Origin: Cephalotus follicularis
Taxonomy: Eukaryota > Streptophyta > Magnoliopsida > Oxalidales > Cephalotaceae
NCBI GenBank assembly: GCA_001972305.1
Contig: BDDD01000087.1
Coordinates: 278,539-342,538, forward strand
Direction of reading: 5' to 3'
Length of the DNA: 64,000 nucleotides
Positions within the stretch are counted from its first letter, which is position 1. The number at the start of each line of letters is the position of its first letter. Of the stretch, positions 22,050-33,345 are shown one piece after another. Position numbers and translations under genes: made by a program. The notes beneath the pieces were generated by a model that was given only the letters and a program-made list of their open reading frames with translations, had not been told where the DNA came from and did no database searches.

Positions 22050-22287
22050 TTTAGACAGTTTTCCCTTCTCAACACTTAGCCAAATTCCATTTTCTTCCGG
22101 GGGCGCTGCCCTCGAGCCCCTGCCCGCTGTCCGGGCATCAGGATCCCTCGTCCGCTCAGCGGGGAGGGGAATCCCCGAACCCCCCGAGCGTAGGGTCATA
22201 CTACGAGTCCCTTGAAATATTTGCAAATTACACAACAGCAATCATCTTTCCATAATTAATATCTTTAATGGAAGTTCGGGTCATTAC

Positions 22288-22759
22288 ACAGGTGGTTGGC
22301 TCCGGCGTCGTCTCCGACGCCCTCTCTCCCTTTCTCTCCCGCTGCATCTCTCTCTCTCGCGTCTTTGTTTCTTTCATTGCACGGGTGCGTGAAGCGCCCG
22401 TGCCTTCTCCCTCTCCCTTTAATCTTTTGGCTTCCTCTTAGTATTTACCATCAAGATACTAATGTATGGGTCTAGATTATTCCGCGTATTACGACATAAA
22501 TTATCCAAACGGCAACCAAAATAATAGCAATAAAAATGCGAACATTGGGCCTTACAAGCGCGCATTAAAAATATACTTTATTAGCCATTTTGAGCAACAT
22601 AATTGCGGCTTCAATGCGCAATGCCTTGAACATTTCCTTATCATTCCTCTTTCGAAAACTCGACATTATAAAAGGGAAAACATCATCAAATTCGGGAATT
22701 TCACTATCCTCATTAATTCCATAATAAGATTACATTTTGTGAAAAACCTGGGCGTTACA
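22288..22759 (-). repeat. E2 left LTR, inner part
   Basis: Homology to the right LTR resumes here (22290 equals about 28808, 'ggttggctccggcgtcg') and ends GGGCGTTACA at 22759. About 600 bp of LTR (right-LTR equivalent 28203-28806) are absent between the two left-LTR parts. Confidence 0.88.
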
Positions 22760-22777
22760 TTCTCCCCTCCTTAAAAG
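22760..22777 (-). other. E2 polypurine tract
   Basis: On the minus strand a purine run, CTTTTAAGGAGGGGAGAA, abuts the TG of the 3' LTR. This is the usual plus-strand primer site for reverse transcription and fixes the LTR boundary. Confidence 0.88.
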
Positions 22778-22784
22778 AATCTCG

Positions 22785-23040
22785 TCCCGAGATTCCTTAG
22801 GTTAAACATGTCAAGGTAGAATGCCTTCACTTCTTCCTCACGTTCCAAGTGACTTTCCAATCCTATGGTATTACCATGACTTCCACCAAGGAAATATCCT
22901 TTCTCAACTGTTTGATCCGATGATCGATCACCCAGATAGGTATCCCTTCGAGACTCGTATCCATCATTAACTCTAACGACTCAAATTGCAGCACGTGAGT
23001 AGGATCTGGATGATATTCCTAAGCATCGATACATGAAATA
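22785..23040 (-). pseudogene. pol: E2 pol 3' end: decayed chromodomain tail
   Basis: Minus-strand translation shows PDPTHVLQFESLEL, then IPIWVIDHRIKQLRK and DWKVTWNVRK, the linker and chromodomain that follow integrase in Tekay-like chromoviruses and that direct integration toward marked chromatin. One or more stops break it. E3 carries the same segment at about 42290-42500. It ends next to the polypurine tract, where the pol 3' end should be. The rest of pol is missing from E2. Confidence 0.7.
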
Positions 23041-23089
23041 CATCATGCGATTCCATACTCATAACATTCTAACTCATCTGTATCAAAGA

Positions 23090-24900
23090 ATTCATAATCA
23101 TACGATCCATAACCATATGGTTTATGACCGTACAATCCGTATCCGTATCACTTGGTCTCCAAGAACTCAACATAACACCTATTATTGTTCTGCAACTCCA
23201 AACAACTCCAATTACAACTTATTCAGTTAATCGCTTTCAATCTCCCAACAGTAAGGATTCTACACTGGTACATCCAGCATAGTTTGGTCCAATCCAAACA
23301 ATCATATATCAATCATACCCAAAAGTGATATAAAACTTTAAACAATCATATCATATTGGAGGAACAATCAATCGAATACATTCTAACTCTTATAATCTCC
23401 CAAAAATCGGGCATGTAGTATTCGTTTATCGGACTATGCCACATGTAGAGAAAAACACATTTATATATCCACACTCTTGAAGGAGGAATCAACAGTTCAT
23501 AAATGGGCTCTGCTCTCAGTAGACCACAACTCAATAGAATTACATCATTATAGAACCTCAAGTGATGAATTCATTAAAATCATACTCTTAGGATTTCTCG
23601 AAATTTGGGCATGAAGTATTCGTTTATCGGACTCCATGCCACCTGACAAACCACAGTTTATATGTTTGGGGCAACCATCATATCGCATCATAATCTATAT
23701 GCTGGGGGCTCAGCCCTCACCAGACTACATCACAACTTAATCAAATATATCATAGACCGATCAACTTATGCACTGCCACATGCCGGCAGGTCTAGTACAT
23801 CAACACACATTTATATTCTAGCACTGCCACAAGCCGGCAGGTCATAAAATATACATATACTATTCATCTACATCAACTACCTTACACAACCATAGATAAA
23901 AGGAATATAGGCCCTTACCCTGCACTCGGTCTGTCAAATCACTGACGCGTCCACCTGAACCTGAACCTGAACCTGACCCACTTCATTTCAATGAAACAGG
24001 TCAGCAGCCAATGGCTATATACAATATACATATGCAATAAATAGTGCTAGGGTGTAGCAGATATATATATATATATAATGTCAATCATGTGAAATGCGTA
24101 CATGGCATAAGAAATATAAACAATATCATTTCATATCCATATAAGCCATAACATAATCCGTCATCAGCAACTCTACTATATATCATCATCTAGAGCCATT
24201 CGCCCCATATCGATCCATGACCATGCTATATTCATCACATTTCATATCCATTTACGGTCCATATTCATTTACAATCCATATCCATTCACGGTTCATAGCC
24301 GTTTATGGTCCATATAGTCACTATCCGTTAGACAATGGTCCATTCGTTCACTAACCGTTCAATAACGGCTCACAACGATACAATACGATCGATGACGATA
24401 CCGTAGCCACCCATAACCATCTATACACTATCCATTTGTAATGACCATTCGTATTCTATCTCGATCAACCACTATTTGATACATAAGCTATTCAGACAAC
24501 ACTTATGCCTTTCGGCCCATTCGATCGATCGCTTAGCCATTTCGGTTTACTTGGTCGGTCACTTAGCTGTTATACAGTTCATAGCTCTCATTGTCACTTC
24601 ATTTGGTATAATCCCATAGGATTTTGGGAGGTCTACCTTCCGGGCAAGTCTAGACTACTTGGCAGCCTTAGGCGCCACTTCGGAGGCTTAAACACTAGTC
24701 TGATCTCAATCGGAATCAAATCCACACCAAACCGGGTAGTTTCACAAAAACAGGGCAATTGGCATCAACACTATCCTTATTGTAACAGTCTACACAAAAC
24801 ATGATGCAATGAATGACTGTGTAGCGCTAGGGTTGATCAGTGCATGACTAATACGCTAGATACGAAGATGGTACCTTCTAAATAAAAAAATCATTCAACC
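23090..24900 (-). mobile_element. LTR fragment related to the E3 LTR, inside E2
   Basis: Reverse-complemented, this matches the 3' part of the E3 5' LTR (about 36080-37050): a GACCTGCCGGCTTGTGGCAG block (23785-23845, duplicated here), 'gagggctgagccc', 'ccgataaacgaatacttc' (23415 and 23615), and an expanded CAGGTTCAGGTTCAGG (about 23955-23980). No coding sequence. It replaces most of E2 pol. Whether it is a nested LTR remnant or recombinant E2 sequence cannot be settled here. Confidence 0.6.
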
Positions 24901-25019
24901 AATCACTCAATAGTTTAATCAATCATTCCTTCGATCATTTATTCAATCATACCTCAGTCATTCACCTAAACAAAATCACCGCCAATCCAACCAATTAATG
25001 GCACTTCTAATCAGCAATA

Positions 25020-25516
25020 ATACAATTACTCAACAATCCTCGAACGTTGGGTTTTTAAACCTTCACAAAACCTATTTGCACTTCTTTGTTCCGTCAACAC
25101 CATGTGAGTAGTGTATCGAGACAGCCTCGTAAAATTCGCATCGTATCGAGCTACCGATTCAGACTTACCTTGTTCCAATCAAAGGAAAATCTTCTTCCAT
25201 TGTGTCCTTCATCATCTGAGGAAAATATTTTTTCATAAATATTTCCTTAAACCTTTTCCCACATCATCGCTTCTAACTCCCGACGTGTCTTCGTCCTCTT
25301 GATCATGTTATACCATTGATCCGCTTATCCTTCTAGCTTGTAAATCGAAAGCTCTACCTTCTGACGATCTGTGCAATTCAAGGTTCTGAAGATCTTTTCG
25401 TTTCCTTGAATCCATGCTTCCTCTTTCGTAAGATTTACTTCCCCCGAAAACAACTTCGGATTTGCCTCGCAAACTATTCTGTGGCTGGCCTTACTGGCAA
25501 GACGCTTGATGGTCAT
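25020..25516 (-). pseudogene. gag: E2 gag fragment
   Basis: The minus-strand frame from 25516 encodes a retrotransposon Gag capsid segment: PKLFSGEVN, then AWIQGNEKIFRTLNCTDRQKV, then LSIYKLEG. After a stop near 25325 it continues with DQWYNMIKRTKTRRELEAMMWEKV and a frameshifted remainder. The equivalent E5 segment is at 57020-57200. The N-terminus, zinc knuckle and protease are gone. Confidence 0.75.
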
Positions 25517-26176
25517 TACCGTTGTTATTAGTAATAACTCAAGCCAATCAATTCAATACCGCACCTAGAGAATTATCTTCTATATACTCTTGTGAATTCC
25601 CGTTCCATCTTTCATCACGATGTCTTCTTTCATCAACCATCTTGTTACCACTTGCGAGTTAACCTCAAACAATTCTACTAATCTAAAACAATTCTAATAC
25701 TCCATATCTTACAAGGAAACTAACCTTTATATTTCTTTACACATATCTCACTTCCACTATACATTTCTTACATAAAGCTCCTTTATTGATACTCTAATCT
25801 TCGTCACTAGACTCATCATCATCAGATATCTCCTCTCGAATATACCTTATCATCATCAACAAGTTTTGTCTAACTTCTCGTATAACTATTCCATTCATTC
25901 CCATATAAACCTCAAAAGAACATTCATACTTAACTTAGCTTCTCTAAAGCATTCACCCTTTCTTCCTAACTCCTGTCTATACATTTCTTCCATTGACATA
26001 TGTGAGTATAAAATTCTCTCTTCGCAAGTTTCTGATTCTTAGATATCAAATCTTGTACTAGTCTCCAAATATACTAGTCTCAAAATATTCTGACTCACTC
26101 TTTGATGACATCTACAGAAATTAGATCAGCAAATGTCTCCATACAGTTGATATCTTTAAATATAACAAAATCAACT
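25517..26176 (-). other. E2 leader region, noncoding
   Basis: A/T-rich sequence between the gag relic and the primer binding site, where the 5' untranslated leader and gag N-terminus would lie. I see no convincing reading frame, only scattered stops. Confidence 0.5.
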
Positions 26177-26187
26177 CTCTGATACCA
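26177..26187 (-). other. E2 primer binding site
   Basis: Minus strand TGGTATCAGAG, four bases inside the right LTR start at 26192; matches initiator tRNA-Met. Confidence 0.9.
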
Positions 26188-26191
26188 TTCC

Positions 26192-29100
26192 TGTAACGCC
26201 CCCGATCCGAGTTCACTTTATGTTCAAAGCGAGCCCTGATGATCGGTTGCGTTACGTGGGGTGTGACCATTAACCATCCATCAAATCGTTTAATCATTTA
26301 ACGATCTTACTATATCATACATGTTTCAACCATTACATCGTTTAACAATTTCGATGTTATATCATTTTCAATATACTCATCACTTCACAATATACATATC
26401 ACAGGATCTAATTCATGCTATTCAATAATCGTTTGATCATTTACGATGTATCATTTTCAATAGCTTCATAAGATATTTTTACAACTTTTAACACCAACTT
26501 TAGAATCATCATACTTCTCATGATAACAATCCTTCCTAGTTCCTTTACATTTACGCATAACTTGACATATTACATTACACAGCGGAAAACATTAACTTAT
26601 TACATCATAAAACATATGTACAAAACATCATAGCATAACATACTTTCCTTCCAAAACTTCTTTTACTGAGCTTCCTCTAAAACTCTCATTTCCTCGTTCA
26701 ATGTTTCCTGGAAAATTTATTTAAAAACAAGACATTGAAAAGAGTTAGCTCAAATAGCCTAGTAAGAATCATAGTCGTAAAATGTCAATGAAATCCATTG
26801 TTTTTCATAATCATTATCAAAACGTTTGCATTCATACATTTCAAAACATCATTGAAAATCATCTTCTAGATTTATACAACTAGAACATTTCCAAAATCAT
26901 TCTTTTGCTGGTATATAGCCCAGCCATACTTAAAAACGTAATTAACATCATTTTCTGGTATATTTTGTAAAACAAGAACTGTTCGCATTCATTTTTTGAT
27001 CTTATCACATGAATCAAAACATTTCATAAAAACTTAGAAGTCATAAAACCTTAATGAACCCTTTACTCCGCTTCACCTGGGCATTGTGCACTCCCCGATT
27101 ACTATCCTTACATCACATGCATGTCCGTGAGCATCTCGCTCCATAACATTAATCCATCTTGGATTCATTCCCCTTGGATCGCAATGCAAGGGTGGTTCAT
27201 TTCATCATTAATCTTTACTAGATTAATCCTCCCTGGATCGCAATCCAGTAGTTGATCATTCTCATAAATTCATTTCATAAAACATTTCTTAATACTTTGA
27301 GTGATCAGCTCAAAGCATTCATAAACAACATCGTATAGCATTTCTTTCACAATTCATAAACATTTCTCATCATTTGAGTGATTAACTCAAATGCATTCAT
27401 AAAAGATTTCTTTTCATTTGAGTAGTTAACTCAAATGCATTCATAAAACAACTTTGCATAACATTTCTAAAACTTGTATTTCATATAAAAATAATCATTT
27501 CCAAAGAAAACTTAAAAATAATTTTGAACATAATCTTTCGTCAATAAGTTGACAGAATTTCGAAACATACAAAACATAATAGAATAAAACAGAATATTTG
27601 ATACTTTAGGAAAATAGCAGAATCCTTACTAACATGAAATACTTTTAAAAAAAGATTAAGAATCCTTACTTTGCTTTAATCTCTTTCTCTCCCTGACACT
27701 TGTCCATGTGCTCTATTCTCCACCTCCAAGATGATAACACATGTCCCTGATCTACAGGGCAAAGCGTTGGTGCTTTTCTTTGAAGCGTCACCACTTACGG
27801 GCTTGTCAAAGGTTCTTCAACGGATACACAGGCTAAAGCGCTGACGTTTGAGATTGAAGTGTTGCCGCTTTAGAGGGCCCCTCCAAAGTCAACATTACAT
27901 TGGTTCTTAAAGCGTCGTCGTTTGCACTGACGACGTTGACGTGTATGAAACCAGAACATGGTTTCTTCATCGAAACAACACCCAACAGCAAACCAACACA
28001 ACAATACATGCGGTTCAGTCCAAGACACACATGTATAGCATTTATCAAACACAATATGCATGCTATATGTGCATAAACATATCACACACCCTACTTGTTA
28101 ACAATAGCAACAGTACATTCGAGCTGCAGGTTCAACCGCCGAATATTTCCATGTTGTTTCCAACTATCGATTATCACTTCGCTTCACTGTCGAACCAAAT
28201 TACCAACTCGCTCACTGCACATACAATACGTTTCCATTACGATCAACGCACATAAACCAATATTGCCATCACCGAAGCGTCGGCCAGATTCTGGCCCACT
28301 TACCCAGCTTGTGAAACACCCGTAAACAAGTTCTACATTGAGCGATCTACTCAAAACCTCTCAAGACTCATTGTGAATCGGTGCCAAATGCCATGTCACA
28401 GGCAACAACGATTTACGACTCACTGAGTCGACTTATCCGACTTCCACCACTTTGGCCACCACCCAAAAATGCCACACAACCATCAGTTCTACCCAATACT
28501 GTCAAGGACTCGCTGAGACTCAACGCCAAACCCACGGTCTCAGGCGGCAGTGATTCGACTCGCCTGGTCAACTCAGTCAACACATCCCGGCCGATTCCGG
28601 TCGAGAAATGCCTCAACGGTGGTCAAAACGGGCAGAGCGGGCCTTTTATATAAAAACCCCCTCCATCCGCGATGCTAACGATGTCAAAAAACGCATGGCA
28701 GAGGTGCGCATATTGGCAGGGAAGGAAAGAGGAAAAGAGAAAAGAGAAGAAGGGGGAGGAGTTACCGGTGGTAGGCGTGCCTGGGTTGCTTGCCGTGCTC
28801 TCTCGGTCAGATGGTTGGATCTGGCGTCGTCTCTGCCGCCCTCTCTCCCTTTCTCTCCCACTGTCTCTCCCGCTGCATATCTCTCTCTCTTGCATCTTTC
28901 TTTCTTTCATTGGACGGGTGCGTGAAACGCCCGTGCCTTCTCCCTCTCCCTTTAATCTTTTGGCTTCCTCTTAGTATTTACCAGCAAAATACTAATGTCT
29001 GGGTCCCGATTATTACGCTATTGTGACATAAATTATCCAAACGACAACAAAAATAATCACAATAAAAATGTGAACATTAGGCCTTACAAGCACGCATTAA

Positions 29101-29291
29101 AAATAGACTTTATTAGCCGTTTTGAGCAACATAATTGCGGCTTCAATGCGCAATGCCTTGAACATTTCCGTATCATTCCTCTTTCCAAAACTCAACGGTA
29201 TAAAAGGGAAAACATCATCAAATTCAAGAATTTCACTATCCTCAATAATTCCATAATAAGATTACATTTTGTGAAAAACCCCGGCGTTACA
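26192..29291 (-). repeat. E2 right (5') LTR (3100 bp)
   Basis: Complete, uninterrupted LTR from TGTAACGCCC to GGCGTTACA, flanked outside by the CATTA duplication. It contains the 44-bp repeat (about 27315-27455), three motif doublets with 74-bp period (27764-27942), and a pyrimidine-rich region (28840-28960). Around 28415-28435 is a GACTCACTGAGTCGAC segment of a type also seen in E3 and the copia LTRs. Confidence 0.92.
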
Positions 29292-29900
29292 CATTATGTA
29301 GTAACTTCTTTGCTTTAGTTTCCGCCTTCCCCAACACTAGCCACGTGCTGGCAAAAGGGTTGTCTCTGAGTCTTGTGGAAGCTACATTGAGATGCATGGG
29401 TGAGTGTGCAAGACGGGATCATAACACCTGTGTTGAGGGTAATAGGCTTTATAAGATTTGTGACCATTGAAGACTTGAAGTCTTGGCCAAGCACTTGGGA
29501 GATGGAAATAAGGTTTCTTGGGATGTCTCCCAATACTCTCAATGTGCGAGTAGAATTATATTTATCATGTTTTTCCTAGGAGTGACATTAATTCAAACTC
29601 TAGTCGTGGTCAGAACCGAGATGATGAGGGGTACACGACACATATGCTGATGATAGTGATAAAGTACAGGTTTAACTAGCAAATGAATGATACATGTGGT
29701 ATACATGGATCTGAGGGTGATTGGAGATCACACCGGGGCTATAGGACAGTCTTGGACTATCATGATAGTCTTATTAGAATTCTGGGAACTCTGGGAAGTA
29801 TATCATTTGTACTGGGAACCAACCTGACTTTTGGGTGCCGCCTATTTTTGGAACAGGTTGATATGTCGGGTGACATATCATTTAGTGAAAGGATAACGGC
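29292..29900 (+). mobile_element. B: copia-type LTR, continuation right of E2
   Basis: Resumes the B sequence after the CATTA duplication. It matches 16795-17400 of copy A, with shared runs 'ccaacactagccacgtgctggc' (as two shorter blocks), 'caccggggct' and 'ggtgatcggc'-like text. Homology fades after about 29890. No coding capacity. Confidence 0.72.
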
Positions 29901-31080
29901 TAAGGAAGATGTTACTTTGCAATAGAATATTTCATTTGTTGAACATAGTTCAAGCATCACCATAATGAAATGTTTCGAGTAAAGGGCTGTTTGTTTACAT
30001 CAATGAATGCACTTGGGCATTTGTTTGGGGAGAGATCTTATGGTCCTATAGCATATTGGGCTTGGGATTCACCATCCCATTTTGGCCAAATTTATGCCTT
30101 AGTATGGTTTAGTTCAGGGTTGGTCCAAAGTAGTTCATTAATGGCCCAAATGTAAATATGCAAAGCCCGCCTATGTGGGCTTTTCAAAGGTGTGTGAGTA
30201 ACACACTTTGGCCGAATTTTTTGGGGAATTTCTTGGCTTGTTTTTGCAAGCCATTTGGTGTAAAAAGGGAGAGAAAATGTGTGATATGTTGAGCTTGAAG
30301 GGCAAGCAAAGGGGAGTTTAAAAAGTCATAAGGTTATTTAATAAATGACTTAAGATTTTTTAACAAACACGACTCATTCTTCTCTCTCTTGGAACCTGAA
30401 CTTGCTCTCTCTTTCTCTCTTCTTTCTCTTGCCGTCTTCTTCTATTATTTATACAGGAAATACAAGAGCTTGGTTCTCTTGAAGAGAGGAGAATAGATCA
30501 ATCTCCTTTTACCTTCCAAATATCACAATAGGTGGAGATTGTTTGCACCATGCATCCAATCTTTATCTATGGTGATTTTAGTATAGGATTAAAACACATA
30601 AGCCTCCATCATTTCTACATGTTTTAGGCAACAAGTTAATGGAGAAATATGGAGGAGATGGATGCTTGAATCAAACTATAGAGGGAGCACTTGAAAGAAG
30701 GAGTGGAAGACCTTAGGTGATGGTTTCTAATCCTTTCTTTTTAGGGTTACATTGTGTGTAATATGTGCACTAGAAATTTCGGGTTTGAGGTAGGGTTTAT
30801 GTACCCTAGACAATCTCGAATGTTTCCTTGTGGAAACCCTAGAAAACCCTAAGGGTTTTACATGCTAGAGTTTTGGATTTTTGGAGGTTGTGGTCTAAGG
30901 GTTTTGTGTGTTACCCTAGTCCATGTAATTGAGTGTGTATGATGGGTTAGTTAATTCCCATCCCTCCATGGCCGAAACCTAGTTGGTTGGAATGTTAGTA
31001 TGGTTCATTTGAAAGCTTAGTTCGTGATCCATGGGCCTATTAGGACAATTATGGGTCTAGGGTTTTAGAATGTCTCATTG
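29900..31080. other. Unassigned noncoding stretch
   Basis: About 1.2 kb with no match elsewhere in the window. It contains a TC-rich block (30380-30440), a possible TATA-like ATTATTTATACAGG at about 30448, a small GC-stem hairpin near 30165, and several copies of AACCCTA-like words around 30830-30860. It may be the rest of LTR B (the sum of both B parts is near the 2.2 kb typical of that clan) or unique host sequence. No reading frame with recognisable similarity. Confidence 0.4.
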
Positions 31081-31479
31081 TGTAAGCCCCCAATATATAC
31101 ATATATATTTGTATATCTGGAAAAAAAAAAGAAAAAAAAAGCCATCAGGCGCATCACTTGCGCTAAGAAGAAAGAGAAGACAGGGTGTGGGAGAGAAAGC
31201 GAGAGAGAGCGGGACAGAAGGGGCTGGAGAGAAGGAACGGCACCGGGCGAAGCGACGATTGCCGGAGGACGTGCGGTGCTCGCCTCAACTGACGGTAACT
31301 CTCTCTTCCTCCTTTCTCTTTCCTTCTTCTTCGCCAGACTGCCTTTGTCACACATTGCCGTGTGTTTTGCCACCGGTTAGCATCGCGGATGGTGCTGGTC
31401 TTTGTCTAGAAGGCTATCTCTTCCCGCTTTGACCACTGTTGAGGCGCCATTCGGCCGGAAATGGCCGGATTCAAACTGA

Positions 31480-31800
31480 CGAGTTGACTCAGCGAACCAA
31501 CTTGCTGCCGCCTTTGAGAACGCGTTTAGTGCCTAGTCTCGGCGAGTTAGTTGCATAAATGTGTTGACTGGTTCTCGTGATGTGTTTTATGGTGGTAACC
31601 GAAGTTGTGGATGACCGGCGATTCAACTCAGTGAGTTTAACTCACTGGCCGGCCGTGACAGCGCATTCTACGGTGAGTCACGGGGAGTCTCTGGTAGTGA
31701 CCTGTAGAATTGATGGTTGTGTGGCGAATTCGGGTGGTGACCGAAGTTGTGGTTGACCGGTGAGTTGACTCAGTGAGTTGACTCACTGTCGGCTGTGACT
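31480..31800. repeat. GTTGACTCA-rich segment in E3 LTR
   Basis: Repeated GAGTTGACTCA, CAGTGAGTTGACTCACTG and GGCGAGTCACGG words, mirrored in the 3' LTR (42980-43300). TGACTCA is the GCN4/bZIP consensus and TTGACT matches a W-box core; this is motif resemblance only. Confidence 0.6.
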
Positions 31801-32514
31801 ATGCGATTCACGGCGAGTCACGGCTACCAGTGCATAGATTGGCCAATTTGGAACCTGTCTATGGCATCGTCGGAGTTTCGATGTTTTGGCCAGAATTTGG
31901 CCGGAACTCCGGTGACGACAATGTGTGTTTTCTACATGTGTGTAAGTCGTAACGAAATGTGTGATGGTTATTACAGTGATACAAGGAGAGAAAGAGAACT
32001 CTGTTGACATAAGATGGAGTTATGCTCGTAATGACGAGTGAAGCTTAGAGGAGGTAGCAGCTAGACGATTCCTATGCAAGTCCTCCCAACTCGGAAGTTC
32101 AAATGTTAACAGGTAGGTATACATATGTTCCGATGGTATGTGCTCAGATGGTTGTTGCTTTGATCCCATTCGTATACACCGGGATGGGACGGTGGTATAC
32201 AAATGGTAGATCATTAGAGTAGGTTTCACTGTTTTACTTGCATTCATGCATTCTAAATGGTTATATGGATTGATATGTGTACGTATTGTAATTGTATGAA
32301 TGCATGATTGTACATATATATATACATACGAGTATACAAAGGGATGTGGATATTGCATATGGTATAAGGTTTAGATGTTGAATTGAGAGGAGATGAGTTC
32401 TTGCCTTCTCTCAATTCACGGGCTATGGGATGAATCTTAAAGGGCTTTGAACTGTTTTGGACATGGTTTTCACTGAATTGCAAACTGTTTTGCAAAATGA
32501 TATTTCTTCCAAAA

Positions 32515-32654
32515 CCGTCGACGCTTTCTTCTTAACCGTCGACGCTTTTATGTGTTAAACCAAACAGTCGACGCCTTATGCTTTCAAACAAACCGTTGAT
32601 GCTCTATACTTATGCTTTTTAAAACTGTCGACGCCTAGGGCTAAGCATCGACGC
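32515..32654. repeat. GTCGACGC motif group, E3 5' LTR
   Basis: Motifs start at 32515, 32536, 32565, 32593, 32625 and 32645 (steps 21, 29, 28, 32, 20). The 3' LTR copy (44013-44156) keeps the first spacing (44013, 44034, 44063) although two motifs there have decayed at the CpG. Confidence 0.8.
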
Positions 32655-33226
32655 TTAGTGCCCTGATTTAGTTAAACTCAACTGTTTTATAATGTTTTGA
32701 TCCGAAATGGATTTCTATACAAATGGATTTCATAGGAAGCCTCCCTAAGGCCTTGTAGCCTATGAAAATCCTCTTGTGACATTTTTAAATTACGGATCAA
32801 CCTGCAAATTGAATCTTTAAAGGAAGTTTCATAAAAAGGGGATTTTATACAAATGGTTTTCAAAAATGGTTAGGATAGTTCCATTGGGACATCTAGACCC
32901 GGATCCTCCCATTTGGACTCCCTTTCCATTCATTGTAACTTCGATAGGGACCAACCAAATGATATATGGAAAAATTGATTACAAATGGATTATGGAAGTG
33001 AAAATGGCCATTGAATATGAAAAATGATTTATGACTACAAAATTAGTCTTATATGATTTGACGGATGTGGATCCATGAGATCCTTTACAAATTGGTCCCT
33101 ATCATTTAAAAGCATACGTGATTTTGGGTTATAACTACGGGATACGTTGTTGATTGTGTCGTACAAGACTATAGAGATAACCCGTTCCTGACCTTCATTT
33201 CCGTCGTGAATGTCAGGAATGATAGA

Positions 33227-33345
33227 CCATATACATTGCGTGGCCCCCACACATTCCGTGGACCCATATACATTGCATTGCCCCCACATATTGGGTGGAC
33301 CCATATACGTTGCACGGACCCCACACATTGGGTGGACCCATATAA
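33227..33345. repeat. 37-bp tandem repeat in E3 LTR
   Basis: CCATATA anchors at 33227, 33264, 33301 and 33338, each 37 bp apart; the unit contains TTGGGTGGACC. The 3' LTR has the same array at about 44726-44850. Confidence 0.9.

Larger units (their letters stand above)
19478..22287 (-). mobile_element. E2b: gypsy LTR related to E2, truncated at its 3' end
   Basis: From about 19478 it parallels the E2 LTR (8080 onward: 'gcgttacgtgggtgt', 'atcatttaacgatcc') and ends CGGGTCATTACA at 22287, a TG...CA terminus on the minus strand. The first ~65 bp of the plus-strand end are missing at the junction with copy A. It has an expanded 44-bp array and a long motif array. It is close to, but clearly distinct from, the E2 LTRs, so it is a separate insertion or a different subfamily. 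No internal region adjoins it. Confidence 0.75.
8021..29291 (-). mobile_element. E2: gypsy chromovirus with nested insertions, TSD CATTA
   Basis: Its ends are TGTAATGCCC (8021) and GGCGTTACA (29291), flanked by the 5-bp direct repeat CATTA at 8016-8020 and 29292-29296. The right LTR (26192-29291) is followed inward by a primer binding site, and the left LTR by a polypurine tract, so the element reads on the minus strand. The left LTR is split by a nested block (10033-22287). The interior (22760-26191, 3.4 kb) retains only chromodomain and gag relics and an inserted LTR fragment. It is a dead, non-autonomous copy. The flanking B sequence reads continuously across the insertion when compared with copy A, which confirms the boundaries. 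Confidence 0.9.

Noticed and set aside
26177-26187. TGGTATCAGAG-like sequences as possible tRNA genes (also at 40380 and 61244)
   Set aside because: Each is a 10-13 base primer binding site beside an LTR, without any cloverleaf.
30830-30860. AACCCTA-like words suggesting telomeric repeat
   Set aside because: Only a few scattered, non-tandem copies; AAACCCTA words are common in plant DNA.
31070-31432. Arg/Ser-rich frame of ~100 codons present in both E3 LTRs (also 42638-42937)
   Set aside because: Two LTRs of one element are copies, so shared openness is no evidence of coding; start codons differ and no domain is visible.
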